Shown piece after piece: positions 24,205-32,885 of a stretch of 64,000 bases of DNA (position 1 is its first letter; each line of letters starts with the position of its first letter). The stretch is from the NCBI RefSeq assembly GCF_008369325.1, contig NZ_VOBI01000012.1:62001-126000 (forward strand), written 5' to 3'. Both the position numbers and the translations under genes were made by a program. The notes beneath the pieces were generated by a model, which worked only from the letters and a program-made list of their open reading frames with translations, was not told the DNA's origin and searched no databases. This DNA is from Pseudomonas sp. ANT_H12B (GTDB taxonomy: Bacteria; Pseudomonadota; Gammaproteobacteria; Pseudomonadales; Pseudomonadaceae).

Positions 24205-25188
24205 ATGGCGTACAAACTCTCCACCCGCTCCTGGCCCGACAGTCAACGCCAGCCGCTCTGGGCCCAGGCAATCGGCAGTGCCTATTTTCCGCTGTCCCTG
24301 GAGTTCGCGCCCAGCAGCAGTTTCAGCGGCAGCCTGCAAATCTGGGAAACCGGCAGTACCCCGCTGACCCTGTCACGCTTGCGCTCCAGTCAGCTCGGCT
24401 ATTCGCGCAGCAAAGCCCAGGTCAGTGAAGATCAGGAAGCCTGCTACCTCGTCACCGTGCCGCGCCGTAGCGAAGTCCATTTCGAGCAAGACGGCCGGGC
24501 ACTGCATTGCCAGCCCGGAGGGTTCATCTTCGAACGTGGCGATGCGCCCTATCGCTTTCACTACGCCAGCGACAACGATCTTTGGGTGTTCAAGCTCCCC
24601 GAGCGCGCGTTGCATGGACAACTGCGCGGTGCCGAGCGCTACACGCGCTTCTGCTTCGACGCCAAGCGCGCGCTTGGCCGCATCTTTGTCGATCAGTTGG
24701 CCATGTGTGCCGCACGTTTCGACGAATGCGACGATGCCGCTCGCCACATGTTGCTTGAGCAAGCACTCTCAACCTTATTGATGGCTCTGCGTGATGACGA
24801 GCGAGTGCTCAACAGCGAAAGTTCGAACCTGGCCGCCATGCATTTGCAACGCATCGAACATTACGTCGACAAACAGCTGGGCAATCCCGACCTGGCGCCG
24901 CAAATGATCGCTGACGCCTGTGGCCTGTCAGTGCGTTATTTGCACAAACTCTTCAGCAGCACGCCCTACAGCCTCGGGGAATGGATTCGCCTGCGGCGTC
25001 TTGAAGCAGTCAATAGAGGCCTGCACGACCCCAACTGTCACCTGTCGATCGGCGAATTGGCCATGCGTTGGGGGTTCAGCGATCAGGCCCAATTTACCCG
25101 CAGCTTCCGCCAACACTTTGGCTGCACGGCCAGAGAAGTGCGCAGCGGTGCGGTTCGTTCGCCTGGGGCATCGACGCTTTGTGTTTGA
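24205..25188 (+). CDS. AraC family regulator (AraC-binding-like domain)
   Basis: 327 residues from ATG 24205 with GAGGG six bases upstream. The N-terminal 200 residues form a sensor domain of the AraC_binding_2 type (FTCG). The C-terminal 100 residues are the double HTH, with IADACGLSVRYLHKLFSS and LAMRWGFSDQAQFTRSFRQH. It follows hyuBA on the same strand and is the likely activator of the hydantoinase genes or of the transporter that converges on it. The effector is unknown. Confidence 0.9.
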   Translation: MAYKLSTRSWPDSQRQPLWAQAIGSAYFPLSLEFAPSSSFSGSLQIWETGSTPLTLSRLRSSQLGYSRSKAQVSEDQEACYLVTVPRRSEVHFEQDGRALHCQPGGFIFERGDAPYRFHYASDNDLWVFKLPERALHGQLRGAERYTRFCFDAKRALGRIFVDQLAMCAARFDECDDAARHMLLEQALSTLLMALRDDERVLNSESSNLAAMHLQRIEHYVDKQLGNPDLAPQMIADACGLSVRYLHKLFSSTPYSLGEWIRLRRLEAVNRGLHDPNCHLSIGELAMRWGFSDQAQFTRSFRQHFGCTAREVRSGAVRSPGASTLCV

Positions 25189-25218
25189 GCCGGGTTTTAA
25201 CTCCCGACCCCTTGGGAA

Positions 25219-26226
25219 TCAAGGGTCTACTTGCCCCATCAGTTCAGCGACTGATTCCGTGCGTTTTGCGTAGCGCTGCGCCAGCACCGCACAGACCATC
25301 AGCTGAATCTGATGGAACAGCATCAGCGGCAGGATCAACACGCCGATAGTGCTGCCGGCGAACAGCACTTGTGCCATCGGCACGCCGGTCGCCAGGCTTT
25401 TCTTCGAACCACAGAAAAGAATGGTGATGCGGTCTTCCTGATTGAAGCCAAAGGCTTTGCCGAGCACGGTGGCTGCCACCAACACCAGCCCCAGCACCAC
25501 GCAGCAGGCAACCACCAGCCCGGCCAGGTCCCGCAGCGGAATCTGATGCCAGATGCCTTCGTTCACGGCTTCGCTGAATGCACCGTAGACCACCAGCAGA
25601 ATCGAGCCCTGATCAACGAACTTCAGCCAACTCTTGTTGCGCCCCACCCAGGCGCCGATCCAGCGCCGAGCGATTTGCCCGGCAATAAACGGCAGCAACA
25701 GCTGCACGCTGATCTTCAGAATGGCATCGAGCGTCGAGGCTCCATCACCGTGCACATCCAACAGCAACGTCACCAGCAACGGCGTGAGGAAGATCCCGAA
25801 CAGACTGGACGCCGCCGCGCTGCAAATCGCCGCCGGAATGTTTCCGCGAGCCAGAGAGGTAAAGGCAATCGCCGACTGTACGGTTGCCGGAAGTGCGCAG
25901 AGGTAGAGCATGCCCATGTACAAATTGTCGCCGATCATCGGCGCCAGCAACGGTTTGAGCGCCAGACCGATTAACGGAAACAGCACAAAGGTCAGCCCGA
26001 ACACCAGCAAGTGCAAACGCCAGTGGCCGGCACCGGCGATGATCGACTCACGCGACAGTTTGGCGCCGTGCAGAAAAAACAGCAGGGCAATGGCGACGTT
26101 GGTCAGCCAGCCAAAACCAACCGCGACCTGACCACTGGCGGGCAGCAAGCTGGCGAGAATCACCACACCAATCAGCGTCAGGGTGAAGTTGTCGGGTAAA
26201 AAACGAGGGCGGGTCATCAGCATCAT
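25219..26226 (-). CDS. Bile acid:sodium symporter-like (SBF-like, YfeH family) transporter
   Basis: 335 residues with about ten membrane helices and no signal peptide. The sequence (GWLTNVAIALLFFLHGAKLS, ALPATVQSAIAFTSLARGNI, CGSKKSLATGVPMAQVLF) fits the SBF_like family PF13593 (E. coli YfeH). The physiological substrate of this family in bacteria is not established; organic anions are plausible. It converges on the AraC gene with a 30-base gap and is next to the hydantoinase genes, so uptake of the hyu substrate is possible but unproved. Confidence 0.85.
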   Translation of the reverse strand: MMLMTRPRFLPDNFTLTLIGVVILASLLPASGQVAVGFGWLTNVAIALLFFLHGAKLSRESIIAGAGHWRLHLLVFGLTFVLFPLIGLALKPLLAPMIGDNLYMGMLYLCALPATVQSAIAFTSLARGNIPAAICSAAASSLFGIFLTPLLVTLLLDVHGDGASTLDAILKISVQLLLPFIAGQIARRWIGAWVGRNKSWLKFVDQGSILLVVYGAFSEAVNEGIWHQIPLRDLAGLVVACCVVLGLVLVAATVLGKAFGFNQEDRITILFCGSKKSLATGVPMAQVLFAGSTIGVLILPLMLFHQIQLMVCAVLAQRYAKRTESVAELMGQVDP

Positions 26227-26344
26227 CCGGGGTTACCAAGAACGTGATGATGACTCTAACGCGCCTGCTGATTACCCACTAACGCCCATGAGCCAGCAGA
26301 TGCCGTCTAAAGGACATGCCAAGGGAATCAGACGCCCTGTCGTT

Positions 26345-27364
26345 TCAGCTACCCGCACCGCCGTGGGCTTCTTCAAAGAAGTAATCCTTCCAGCTGGACG
26401 CCTTGTTTTTCAGTACGCCTAACGCCTGCAGCTTCTGGGCATAGATAAAGGTACGCTGAGGCACGACGGTGAAGTCGATTTCAGGGTCGGCGACGATTTT
26501 CTCAATCAGTGCCAACGGCTGCTTTGATTGCTCCACCCGAATATAGGTCTGGGCTGCCGCGGACTTGTCGGCCTTAATGATTGTCTCGGCCTCGGCCAAT
26601 GCGTCGTAGAACGCCTTGTAGGTTTTCGGGTTTTCGTCGTGAAATTTTTCAGTGGTGTACAGCACGTTAAACGTGGCCTGGCCACCCAGCACATCGTAGG
26701 AGCTCAACACTTTGTGCACGTTGGGACTCTGCAGTTCCTGATACTGGAACGGCGGGCTGGAAAAATGCGAGTTGATCTCCGAGCCACCCGCGATCAGCGC
26801 CGCCGTCGCATCCGGATGGGCAAGGCTGATCGAGATGTCGTCGAATTTCTTGAAATTGTCATTGCCAAACTGTTTAGCCGTTTCGATCTGTAAGGTGCGT
26901 GACTGGAACCCGACTCCCGCCGCCGGTACAGCGATGCGGTCCTTTTCCGTGAAGTCCTTGAGGCTCTTCACATTCGGATTATTGGTCAGCAAGTAGTTGG
27001 GCATCGAACCCAGCGACGCGATGGCCTTGACGTTCTGTTTGCCCTTGGTCCGGTCCCAAAGCGTGAGCATCGGCGGCACGCCCGCCGACACCACATCCAG
27101 CGCGCCAGCCAACAGCGCCTCATTCATCGCCGTGGCACCGGAGATGCTGTTCCAGTCGACTGCTATGTCGAGGCCCTGCTCCTTGCCATGCTTCTCGATG
27201 AGCTGTTGATCGCGAACCACATCCAGAATCAGGTAACCGATACCAAATTGCTGGGCAATGCTGATTTTGCCTTCGGCCTGAACACCGGGGCTGAGTAATG
27301 CACTCACCGCAGCCACGGAGGCGGCCAATACGGTCAACGCTGAACGCGTGAAGCGAGTCTTCAT
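26345..27364 (-). CDS. ABC transporter substrate-binding protein, NitT/TauT (SsuA/THI5) type
   Basis: 339 residues with a Sec signal peptide (LTVLAASVAAVSALLSPGVQA, cleaved near residue 30). The mature protein begins EGKISIAQQFGIGYLILDVV and belongs to the NMT1/THI5-like family that binds sulfonates, nitrate, or pyrimidine precursors. No ATPase or permease gene lies beside it, so it would have to serve a transporter encoded elsewhere. Its only close neighbour is the Mop-domain gene upstream, 50 bases away on the same strand. Confidence 0.87.
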   Translation of the reverse strand: MKTRFTRSALTVLAASVAAVSALLSPGVQAEGKISIAQQFGIGYLILDVVRDQQLIEKHGKEQGLDIAVDWNSISGATAMNEALLAGALDVVSAGVPPMLTLWDRTKGKQNVKAIASLGSMPNYLLTNNPNVKSLKDFTEKDRIAVPAAGVGFQSRTLQIETAKQFGNDNFKKFDDISISLAHPDATAALIAGGSEINSHFSSPPFQYQELQSPNVHKVLSSYDVLGGQATFNVLYTTEKFHDENPKTYKAFYDALAEAETIIKADKSAAAQTYIRVEQSKQPLALIEKIVADPEIDFTVVPQRTFIYAQKLQALGVLKNKASSWKDYFFEEAHGGAGS

Positions 27365-27415
27365 GAAAACCTCGTACTGGTTAAAAAAACGGACTGCTAC
27401 ACGCGGATATCGAAT

Positions 27416-27631
27416 TCAGAGCTTGGCAATCGAGACTTCGGTGGATTTTACGAAGGCAATGACTTCGCTACCCACCTTCAATTCAAGGTCGCGCACCGAG
27501 CGGGTGGTAATCACGGAGGTGACGATGCCGGAGGCGGTTTGCACGTCGATTTCAGAGACCACTTCGCCTTCCACTATTTCCTTGATGACGCCTTTGAACT
27601 GGTTGCGGACGTTGATCGCTTTGATGGTCAT
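27416..27631 (-). CDS. Molbindin, single Mop/TOBE domain
   Basis: 71 residues made of one Mop domain (NVRNQFKGVIKEIVEGEVVS, VTSVITTRSVRDLELKVGSE, FVKSTEVSIAKL). Free-standing molbindins form hexamers that store molybdate or tungstate in the cytoplasm and buffer molybdenum-cofactor synthesis. It is the first gene of a pair with the NitT/TauT-type binding protein, downstream of an A+T-rich promoter region. The link between the two is unclear; a molybdoenzyme substrate is one possibility. Confidence 0.88.
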   Translation of the reverse strand: MTIKAINVRNQFKGVIKEIVEGEVVSEIDVQTASGIVTSVITTRSVRDLELKVGSEVIAFVKSTEVSIAKL

Positions 27632-27823
27632 GATGAGGCTTCCTGTCTGATGTCGAGCACTTCCGCATGGATGAGCAGGCCTTCAAAATGCACCGACTGG
27701 ACCAACAACAAAAGGAATATATAATTATCTTCTTATTCTTTATTTGCATATAAAGATTCATACAGCAAGGCGCGCCTCACAACTGAAACCAGCCCTAGGT
27801 TTAATTGATACTGAGTTTCAGGC
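27632..27823 (-). promoter_or_regulatory. A+T-rich promoter region of the molbindin gene
   Basis: A markedly A+T-rich block lies around 27710-27770, unlike the GC-rich surroundings. It contains TATATAATTAT-like sequence and should carry the leftward promoter. I cannot fix -10 and -35 boxes with confidence. Confidence 0.4.
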
Positions 27824-27861
27824 AAAAAAAAATCCCAGGCAGCTGATGGACGCCTGGGACT
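27824..27861 (-). terminator. Terminator of the puu operon
   Basis: Stem TCCCAGGC / GCCTGGGA with an eleven-base loop. On the minus strand it is followed by a run of nine T. It lies downstream of the puuA-type gene, with about 140 bases of 3' untranslated sequence in between. Confidence 0.8.
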
Positions 27862-27998
27862 TAAAAATGCATAAACCGTGGTGGTGAACGCGGGGCGGAT
27901 ATTACGTAATATTTCGGTTTGTAACAAGATATCTTGATTCACCATCCAGTTACTAAGTCTTCTAACCCGTTAAATATCCGCACTATTTTTAAGGTTTA

Positions 27999-29345
27999 CT
28001 ACAAAAACCAGCGATATTCACGCGCATTGATGTCTTGCATGAACGCCAAATGGTCCTGTCGTTTGTTTTCGCAATACACATCGACAAACTCCGCGCCCAA
28101 ACCCTCGCGTAACAGCGCATGGCTTTGCATGGAGCGCACGGCCTCCAGCATCTCCAGCGGGAAATCGATACCACTGGCACGGTCTTCATTGAGTGATGCA
28201 ATCGGTTCGCGGCCGGCTTCCAGCCCTTGCTCCAGCCCCACCAGAATTGCCGCCAACACAAGATAAGGATTGGCATCGGCACCGGCCAGGCGATGTTCGA
28301 TCCGCAGGTTTTCAGCATCCGAGTCAGGCACCCGCAGGCAGGCGTCGCGGTCTTCAAACCCCCAACTGGCGCGCGTCGCGACGTTCACCGTGCCACTCAA
28401 GCGACGCATTGCGTTGTGATTGGGAGCAAAGATCGGCATGCAGTGCGGCAACAATTCCAGGCAACCGGCCACGGCATGGCGCAGCGCCTTTTGCCCGTTC
28501 GCCGCCAACACATTGTTGCTCGCCTCATCGTAAAGACTCACATGAACATGCATGCCGCTACCGGGGTGCTGCAAGTAGGGTTTTGCCATAAAACTGGCAC
28601 GGTGGTTGTGTTTGAGCGCCACACCACGGGTGCTACGGCAAAACAGAGCGGCCCAGTCGGCGGCACGCAGACCGTCATCAAGATGACCAAAATTGATCTC
28701 GTACTGACCCGGGCCCAACTCTGCAGTGATCACTGTAGTGTCGATGCCTTGCGTACGTGCGGTCTCGACCATTTCATCGAGCACCGGTGAAAATCTCGAC
28801 AGCCGTTCAATGTGCATGTTTGGCTGATCGTCTGGGTCGTCCGTCAGCTGATCACGCGGAAACTGTGGCAAGCCGTCACGTAACTGGCGATCGAACAGAT
28901 AGAACTCCAGCTCGAAAGCGACTACCGGGAAAATCCCTTTGCGGCCGAGTCGCTCCAGCACCTGCGCCAACACTTCGCGCGGCTCGAAGACGATAGGCTT
29001 TTGAGTACCGCTCGAGGTAATCAGCATCTGCCCCAATGGTTGTTTTTCCCAGCCAACCGGTTTGAGCGTGCCGGGCACCAGTCGGCGTGGAGCATCCGGA
29101 TCGCCGTCGTTAAAACAGTAGTCGCCGATTTTGAACAGCCCGCCCTGGGTCCCCAGCAATACGCAGTTTTGTGGAAGCTTGAGCGCGCTGCCAGCGGCGA
29201 CTTTCTCGAGCATTTCTATCGGGTAGCGCTTGCCGTAGAAGTGCCCGGGGATGTCCAGGGAAATCAAATCGACGTAGCGAACATCGGGGAAGCGCTGACG
29301 AAACGCGCGAACCTCGACAAGCAGATCAGAGCAGACAGCATCCAT
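27999..29345 (-). CDS. puuA: Glutamine synthetase family gamma-glutamyl-polyamine synthetase
   Basis: 448 residues with the glutamine-synthetase catalytic motifs: ELEFYLFD near residue 143, GSGMHVHVSLYD, NAMRRLSGTVNVATRASWGF and ENLRIEHRLAGADANPYL. The form without a typical GSI adenylylation region, and the neighbours, point to PuuA/SpuB-type enzymes that join glutamate to putrescine or another amine using ATP. The PuuB oxidase and PuuR-like regulator lie upstream in one operon. Several paralogues with different amine preference exist in Pseudomonas, so the exact amine is open. Confidence 0.88.
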   Translation of the reverse strand: MDAVCSDLLVEVRAFRQRFPDVRYVDLISLDIPGHFYGKRYPIEMLEKVAAGSALKLPQNCVLLGTQGGLFKIGDYCFNDGDPDAPRRLVPGTLKPVGWEKQPLGQMLITSSGTQKPIVFEPREVLAQVLERLGRKGIFPVVAFELEFYLFDRQLRDGLPQFPRDQLTDDPDDQPNMHIERLSRFSPVLDEMVETARTQGIDTTVITAELGPGQYEINFGHLDDGLRAADWAALFCRSTRGVALKHNHRASFMAKPYLQHPGSGMHVHVSLYDEASNNVLAANGQKALRHAVAGCLELLPHCMPIFAPNHNAMRRLSGTVNVATRASWGFEDRDACLRVPDSDAENLRIEHRLAGADANPYLVLAAILVGLEQGLEAGREPIASLNEDRASGIDFPLEMLEAVRSMQSHALLREGLGAEFVDVYCENKRQDHLAFMQDINAREYRWFL

Positions 29346-29357
29346 CGTTGGTGTTCC

Positions 29358-29365
29358 TTGTTGTT
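29358..29365 (-). promoter_or_regulatory. AACAACAA motif at the puuA ribosome site
   Basis: On the minus strand AACAACAAGGAA precedes the ATG by about 12 bases and overlaps the ribosome site. It matches the Hfq/Crc AANAANAA consensus. Confidence 0.45.
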
Positions 29366-29369
29366 TTTA

Positions 29370-29924
29370 TCAGGTGTAAACCCAGAGAACCCGGGTGAGC
29401 TGATCCGAGAGGTTGCCGTAGCGGCAGTGGGTATGACTGGCCAGCTGAAAACTGTCACCGGCATGCAAGGTCACCGGTTTGTCGTCATCCAGCCACAGCG
29501 TCAGCTCCCCCTCGAGGACATAACCGCCCTGCTCCGAGCTGTCATTCATGTGCCGGTCACCACTGCTGGCACCGGGTTCCAGATGGCTTTCAAGCATCGA
29601 GAAGGACGCTCTCATCTTCGGCGAGACAAGGATGTCGGTAATCCCGTCGGCGTAATACAGCGTGCGTCGCTCGTCCGGACGGGTCACCCAGCGCAATGCC
29701 ATGGGTTTGGGCAAACTGTAGAAATAGGTGGTCGGTACGCCCAGGGTTTCGCTGATGGCGGTCAGGTCCGCCACGGTTGGACGTGACAGGCCACGTTCGA
29801 CTTGCGAGAGAAAGCCAACGGAGCGACCGATTTTGTCGGCCAGCGCTTTGAGCGTGTATTTTTTGTGCTTGCGCAGGTCCTGAATCAGGATCGCCAGCGC
29901 CGAGATTTCTTCTTGCATGTCCAT
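29370..29924 (-). CDS. puuR: XRE/cupin regulator, PuuR-like
   Basis: 184 residues from ATG 29924 (MDMQEEISALAILIQDLRKH); the TTG-started longer form to 29954 would overlap puuB and is less likely. An N-terminal HTH_3 (TLKALADKIGRSVGFLSQVE) is joined to a C-terminal cupin (GGYVLEGELTLWLDDD, LHAGDSFQLASHTHCRYGN). E. coli PuuR represses the putrescine genes and is released by putrescine. It sits between puuB and puuA in one leftward operon, so it should be autoregulated, probably at the dyads at 31250-31299. Confidence 0.9.
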   Translation of the reverse strand: MDMQEEISALAILIQDLRKHKKYTLKALADKIGRSVGFLSQVERGLSRPTVADLTAISETLGVPTTYFYSLPKPMALRWVTRPDERRTLYYADGITDILVSPKMRASFSMLESHLEPGASSGDRHMNDSSEQGGYVLEGELTLWLDDDKPVTLHAGDSFQLASHTHCRYGNLSDQLTRVLWVYT

Positions 29925-29950
29925 AGAGAGGGTTTCCAGAAATAGGTGCT

Positions 29951-31240
29951 TCAAATGCTGTCGCGCAGCCGATACCAGGCTTTGCCAATGGCTTCCAGCG
30001 GTGCGGCGAAATACTTTCCACCGGGAAAACTGCCGTTGACCAAACCTTGGTACAACGCCAGCTCTTCTGGTTGGCCAAGTATCGCGTCAGACACGGCGTG
30101 CGCACCGGCCAGCGTCGGCAACACGCCGTGCCCGGAGTAACCCTGCAGCCAGTAAAGATCGCCACGTCGACCGAGGTCAGGCGTGCGCTTGAGCGTGAGA
30201 TCGATGTGCCCTCCCCAGGCGAATTCCAGTTCGACACCTTTAAGTTGAGGAAACACACGCTCCAGATAGGGCCGGGTCGCGGCGGCAATGTCTGTCGGCA
30301 TTCCTCCAAGATAGGTGCAGCCGCCACCGAACAGCAGCCGGTTATCCGGTGTACGACGGAAATAATCGAGGACAAACTGATTGTCGGTGACGCACACATT
30401 GCTCGGTAGCAGCGCGGTCGCCTGTTTTTCTGAAAGCGGCGCGGTGGCCACCTGATAGGTGCCGACCGGCAACACGCAACTCGAAAGTTCCGGATCAAGC
30501 CGATCAAGGTAGGCGTTGCACGCCAGCACCAGCACGTCGGCGCGAATCCGACTGCGCTCAGTGGTGACAACGTACTGATCGCCCTCCTCGCGATAACTCA
30601 GCGCCTTGCTTTGTTCATGAATGCGTCCACCGGCACGTTCAATCGCGGCGGCCAGCCCGAGCGCCAGTTTCAGCGGATTGAGATGTCCGCCTTCAGGATC
30701 AAACAAGCCTGCCTGGTAGCGCTCACTGGCGACCCATTCAGGCAACTCAGCGCGCGAAATGAACTGCAGACCATCGTGTCCCCACTTGTGGCTGGCCTCG
30801 TGTTGCCACTCTGTCAGCAGACTCACCCGACGCGGCATCACCGACGTCCAGAGGTGACCGGGCCGATAGTCACAATCGAAATCATGGCGAACGGGCAAGT
30901 CTCGTAACTCCTGCGCGGCCCAGCGCATGCCGTCCCATAGTCGCCGCGCGCGCTCATAACCCAGCGCAGCCTCCAACGACGGCATGTCACACGACCAGCC
31001 GAGAATTGCCTGACCGCCATTGCGCCCCGATGCCCCCCAGGCAACCCGACTGGCTTCCAGCACCGTCACGCGCTTGCCGGCCAGGGCCAGTCGCAACGCG
31101 GTGTGCAAGCCACTGAAGCCGGCGCCAATGATCAACACCTCAGTGTCCTGCTCACCTTCCACCGCCGCTCGTTCCACCAGGCGATCGGCGCAGGTGTGGG
31201 CGTAATAACTGTCTACGTGCCGGGCTGATTGCTGAAACAT
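29951..31240 (-). CDS. puuB: Gamma-glutamylputrescine oxidase-type FAD protein
   Basis: 429 residues of the DAO family (PF01266) with the FAD motif EVLIIGAGFSGLHTALRLAL near residue 33, ASGRNGGQAILGW near 70, and the C-terminal LQGYSGHGVLPTLAGAH. These are typical of PuuB/OrdL oxidases that turn gamma-glutamyl-amines into gamma-glutamyl-aldehydes, releasing ammonia and hydrogen peroxide. It is the first gene of the puu operon. The aldehyde dehydrogenase (PuuC) and hydrolase (PuuD) needed next are not in this window. Confidence 0.9.
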   Translation of the reverse strand: MFQQSARHVDSYYAHTCADRLVERAAVEGEQDTEVLIIGAGFSGLHTALRLALAGKRVTVLEASRVAWGASGRNGGQAILGWSCDMPSLEAALGYERARRLWDGMRWAAQELRDLPVRHDFDCDYRPGHLWTSVMPRRVSLLTEWQHEASHKWGHDGLQFISRAELPEWVASERYQAGLFDPEGGHLNPLKLALGLAAAIERAGGRIHEQSKALSYREEGDQYVVTTERSRIRADVLVLACNAYLDRLDPELSSCVLPVGTYQVATAPLSEKQATALLPSNVCVTDNQFVLDYFRRTPDNRLLFGGGCTYLGGMPTDIAAATRPYLERVFPQLKGVELEFAWGGHIDLTLKRTPDLGRRGDLYWLQGYSGHGVLPTLAGAHAVSDAILGQPEELALYQGLVNGSFPGGKYFAAPLEAIGKAWYRLRDSI

Positions 31241-31249
31241 GCAAGCCTC

Positions 31250-31299
31250 GTGAAATTTGATACTTATAATTTCATGAAAAAGTACAGGTTAAATTTCAC
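31250..31299. promoter_or_regulatory. Operator candidate of the puu operon
   Basis: Three related half-sites lie upstream of puuB: GTGAAATTT at 31250-31258, AATTTCA at 31268-31274 and AAATTTCAC at 31291-31299. The first pairs with both others as inverted repeats. The region is A+T-rich like known PuuR sites, although the E. coli consensus is not exactly matched. Confidence 0.5.
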
Positions 31300-31320
31300 C
31301 ACTGCAACATTTCGGCAGAC

Positions 31321-31359
31321 AAAAAAAATCCCGCCCAAGGAAAGCCGGGCGGGATTTTT
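31321..31359 (-). terminator. Terminator of the ndh gene
   Basis: Stem ATCCCGCCC / GGGCGGGAT, with T-rich sequence on the minus-strand side (eight T in a row). It lies 39 bases beyond the dehydrogenase stop. Confidence 0.85.
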
Positions 31360-31397
31360 GAAGCAGACAGCGTCTTCAAGAAAACCTTGATGACCTC

Positions 31398-32600
31398 TTA
31401 AGCAATCGGGATCAGCGGATCCGCAGCGGCCCAGGCCGCTTCACGATTGGCCACCGGCGGGTAGATCCACTGGGTGTTGATCTGCGTCTTGAGCGCCTTG
31501 CCTTCCTGCTTGACCAGCTTGACCTGACGATCCCACCCTTCGGTGTACACCGCGCCCCAGGCTCCGAGATCCAGACAGGTCACGTATTTAGGCTGGCTAT
31601 ACGGCGTCGGGTCCACGCCCAGGATTTGGGCGGCCACGTTGTTGCCAGCATGGCGACCCAACACGATGGCATGCTGGCAGGTCATCAATGCGAAGTTGCC
31701 GATATCGTCGGAGGCGGCGTAGGCAACATCACCGGTGGCGAAGATGTCTTCCTGGCCAATGACTTTGAGGTGCGCATCGACGTGCAGACGACCCAGGTGA
31801 TCGCGTTCTGCCGGAATCTGCTCGGTCAGCGAGCTGGCGCGTACACCGGTAGTCCAGACGACTGTTTTCGCGTCGATGCGCTGACCATCGGCCAGGGTCA
31901 CGCCGTTTTCATCGACGGCGACGACCGACGATTTCAAGCACCATGTCACGCCCGTTTCAATACTGGCTTCAGCGATCGACTTGGCGATCTCGGCGCCCAT
32001 GGACCCGCCAACTTCATCGCCGCGATCAACGATGATCACTTCGATGTCGGCACGATTACCCAGGATGGCGCGCAGACGCGCCGGCATTTCAGTCGCCGTT
32101 TCAATCCCGGTGAAGCCACCACCAGCAACCACTACCGTGTTGCGGGCTTTGCCAGGCGGCAGGTTCACCAGGGATTTGAGGTGGTTTTCCAGGCGTACGG
32201 CTTGTTCGATCTGGTCGACGTCAAAGGCGTGATCGGTCACGCCTGGAGTGTTCGGCAGTGCCAGGCGGCTGCCGGTGGCCAGAACGAGTTTGTCGTAGCT
32301 GCACACTTGCTGATTGCCGAAAGCATCGACGTAGCCGACACGCTTTTGTTGCACGTCGATGGTCTGCGCCGTGCCCTTGATGAACTTCACGCCTACCGAA
32401 TCGAACAGTTCGCCGATTGGTGCAGTCAGCTGGTGAGCATTCGGCTCGTAGAAGCGCGGACGCACACGCAGCTCGGCCTGCGGGGCCAGCACGGTCACTT
32501 CAACGTCGTTGTGACCATGAATGTCAAAAAGGCGCGTAGCGCTCAACGCCGTCCACATACCACCGAAACCTGCGCCTATTACCAGGATGTGTTGTTTCAT
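31398..32600 (-). CDS. ndh: Type II NADH dehydrogenase-like FAD/NAD(P) oxidoreductase
   Basis: 400 residues of the Pyr_redox_2 family. The FAD motif ILVIGAGFGGMWTALSATRL is at the N-terminus, the NAD motif NTVVVAGGGFTGIETATEMP is near residue 156, and IFATGDVAYAASDD, the second FAD contact, is near 285. Type II enzymes pass electrons from NADH to quinone without pumping protons. It stands alone under a divergent Rrf2 regulator, which suggests redox, Fe-S or nitric-oxide-linked control. Other members of the fold include sulfide:quinone reductases, but their cysteines are not evident. Confidence 0.83.
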   Translation of the reverse strand: MKQHILVIGAGFGGMWTALSATRLFDIHGHNDVEVTVLAPQAELRVRPRFYEPNAHQLTAPIGELFDSVGVKFIKGTAQTIDVQQKRVGYVDAFGNQQVCSYDKLVLATGSRLALPNTPGVTDHAFDVDQIEQAVRLENHLKSLVNLPPGKARNTVVVAGGGFTGIETATEMPARLRAILGNRADIEVIIVDRGDEVGGSMGAEIAKSIAEASIETGVTWCLKSSVVAVDENGVTLADGQRIDAKTVVWTTGVRASSLTEQIPAERDHLGRLHVDAHLKVIGQEDIFATGDVAYAASDDIGNFALMTCQHAIVLGRHAGNNVAAQILGVDPTPYSQPKYVTCLDLGAWGAVYTEGWDRQVKLVKQEGKALKTQINTQWIYPPVANREAAWAAADPLIPIA

Positions 32601-32885
32601 TTTTAACTCCAGAGAAGACCAAGTGTTGAATTCGCTTAAGGTCCCAGGTAGCGGATGCTTATCACTGCCGACCGGACAACGGCGACTCTATTGATCCTAG
32701 TTAAAACACACAACTGGTTTTTTTTGATAGTTACCATCGAGCACTTTGATTTCTCCCATGAGCGACAACAGCCTAGAGAAGAAGGCCACCTACGAGAGGA
32801 AAGAAATCGCGGGCACAGGATCTGCTTCGTTGCTTAGCGCCTAGCCGACTGATAACATTTACGACTACATTTGTCGGAGATCTAC

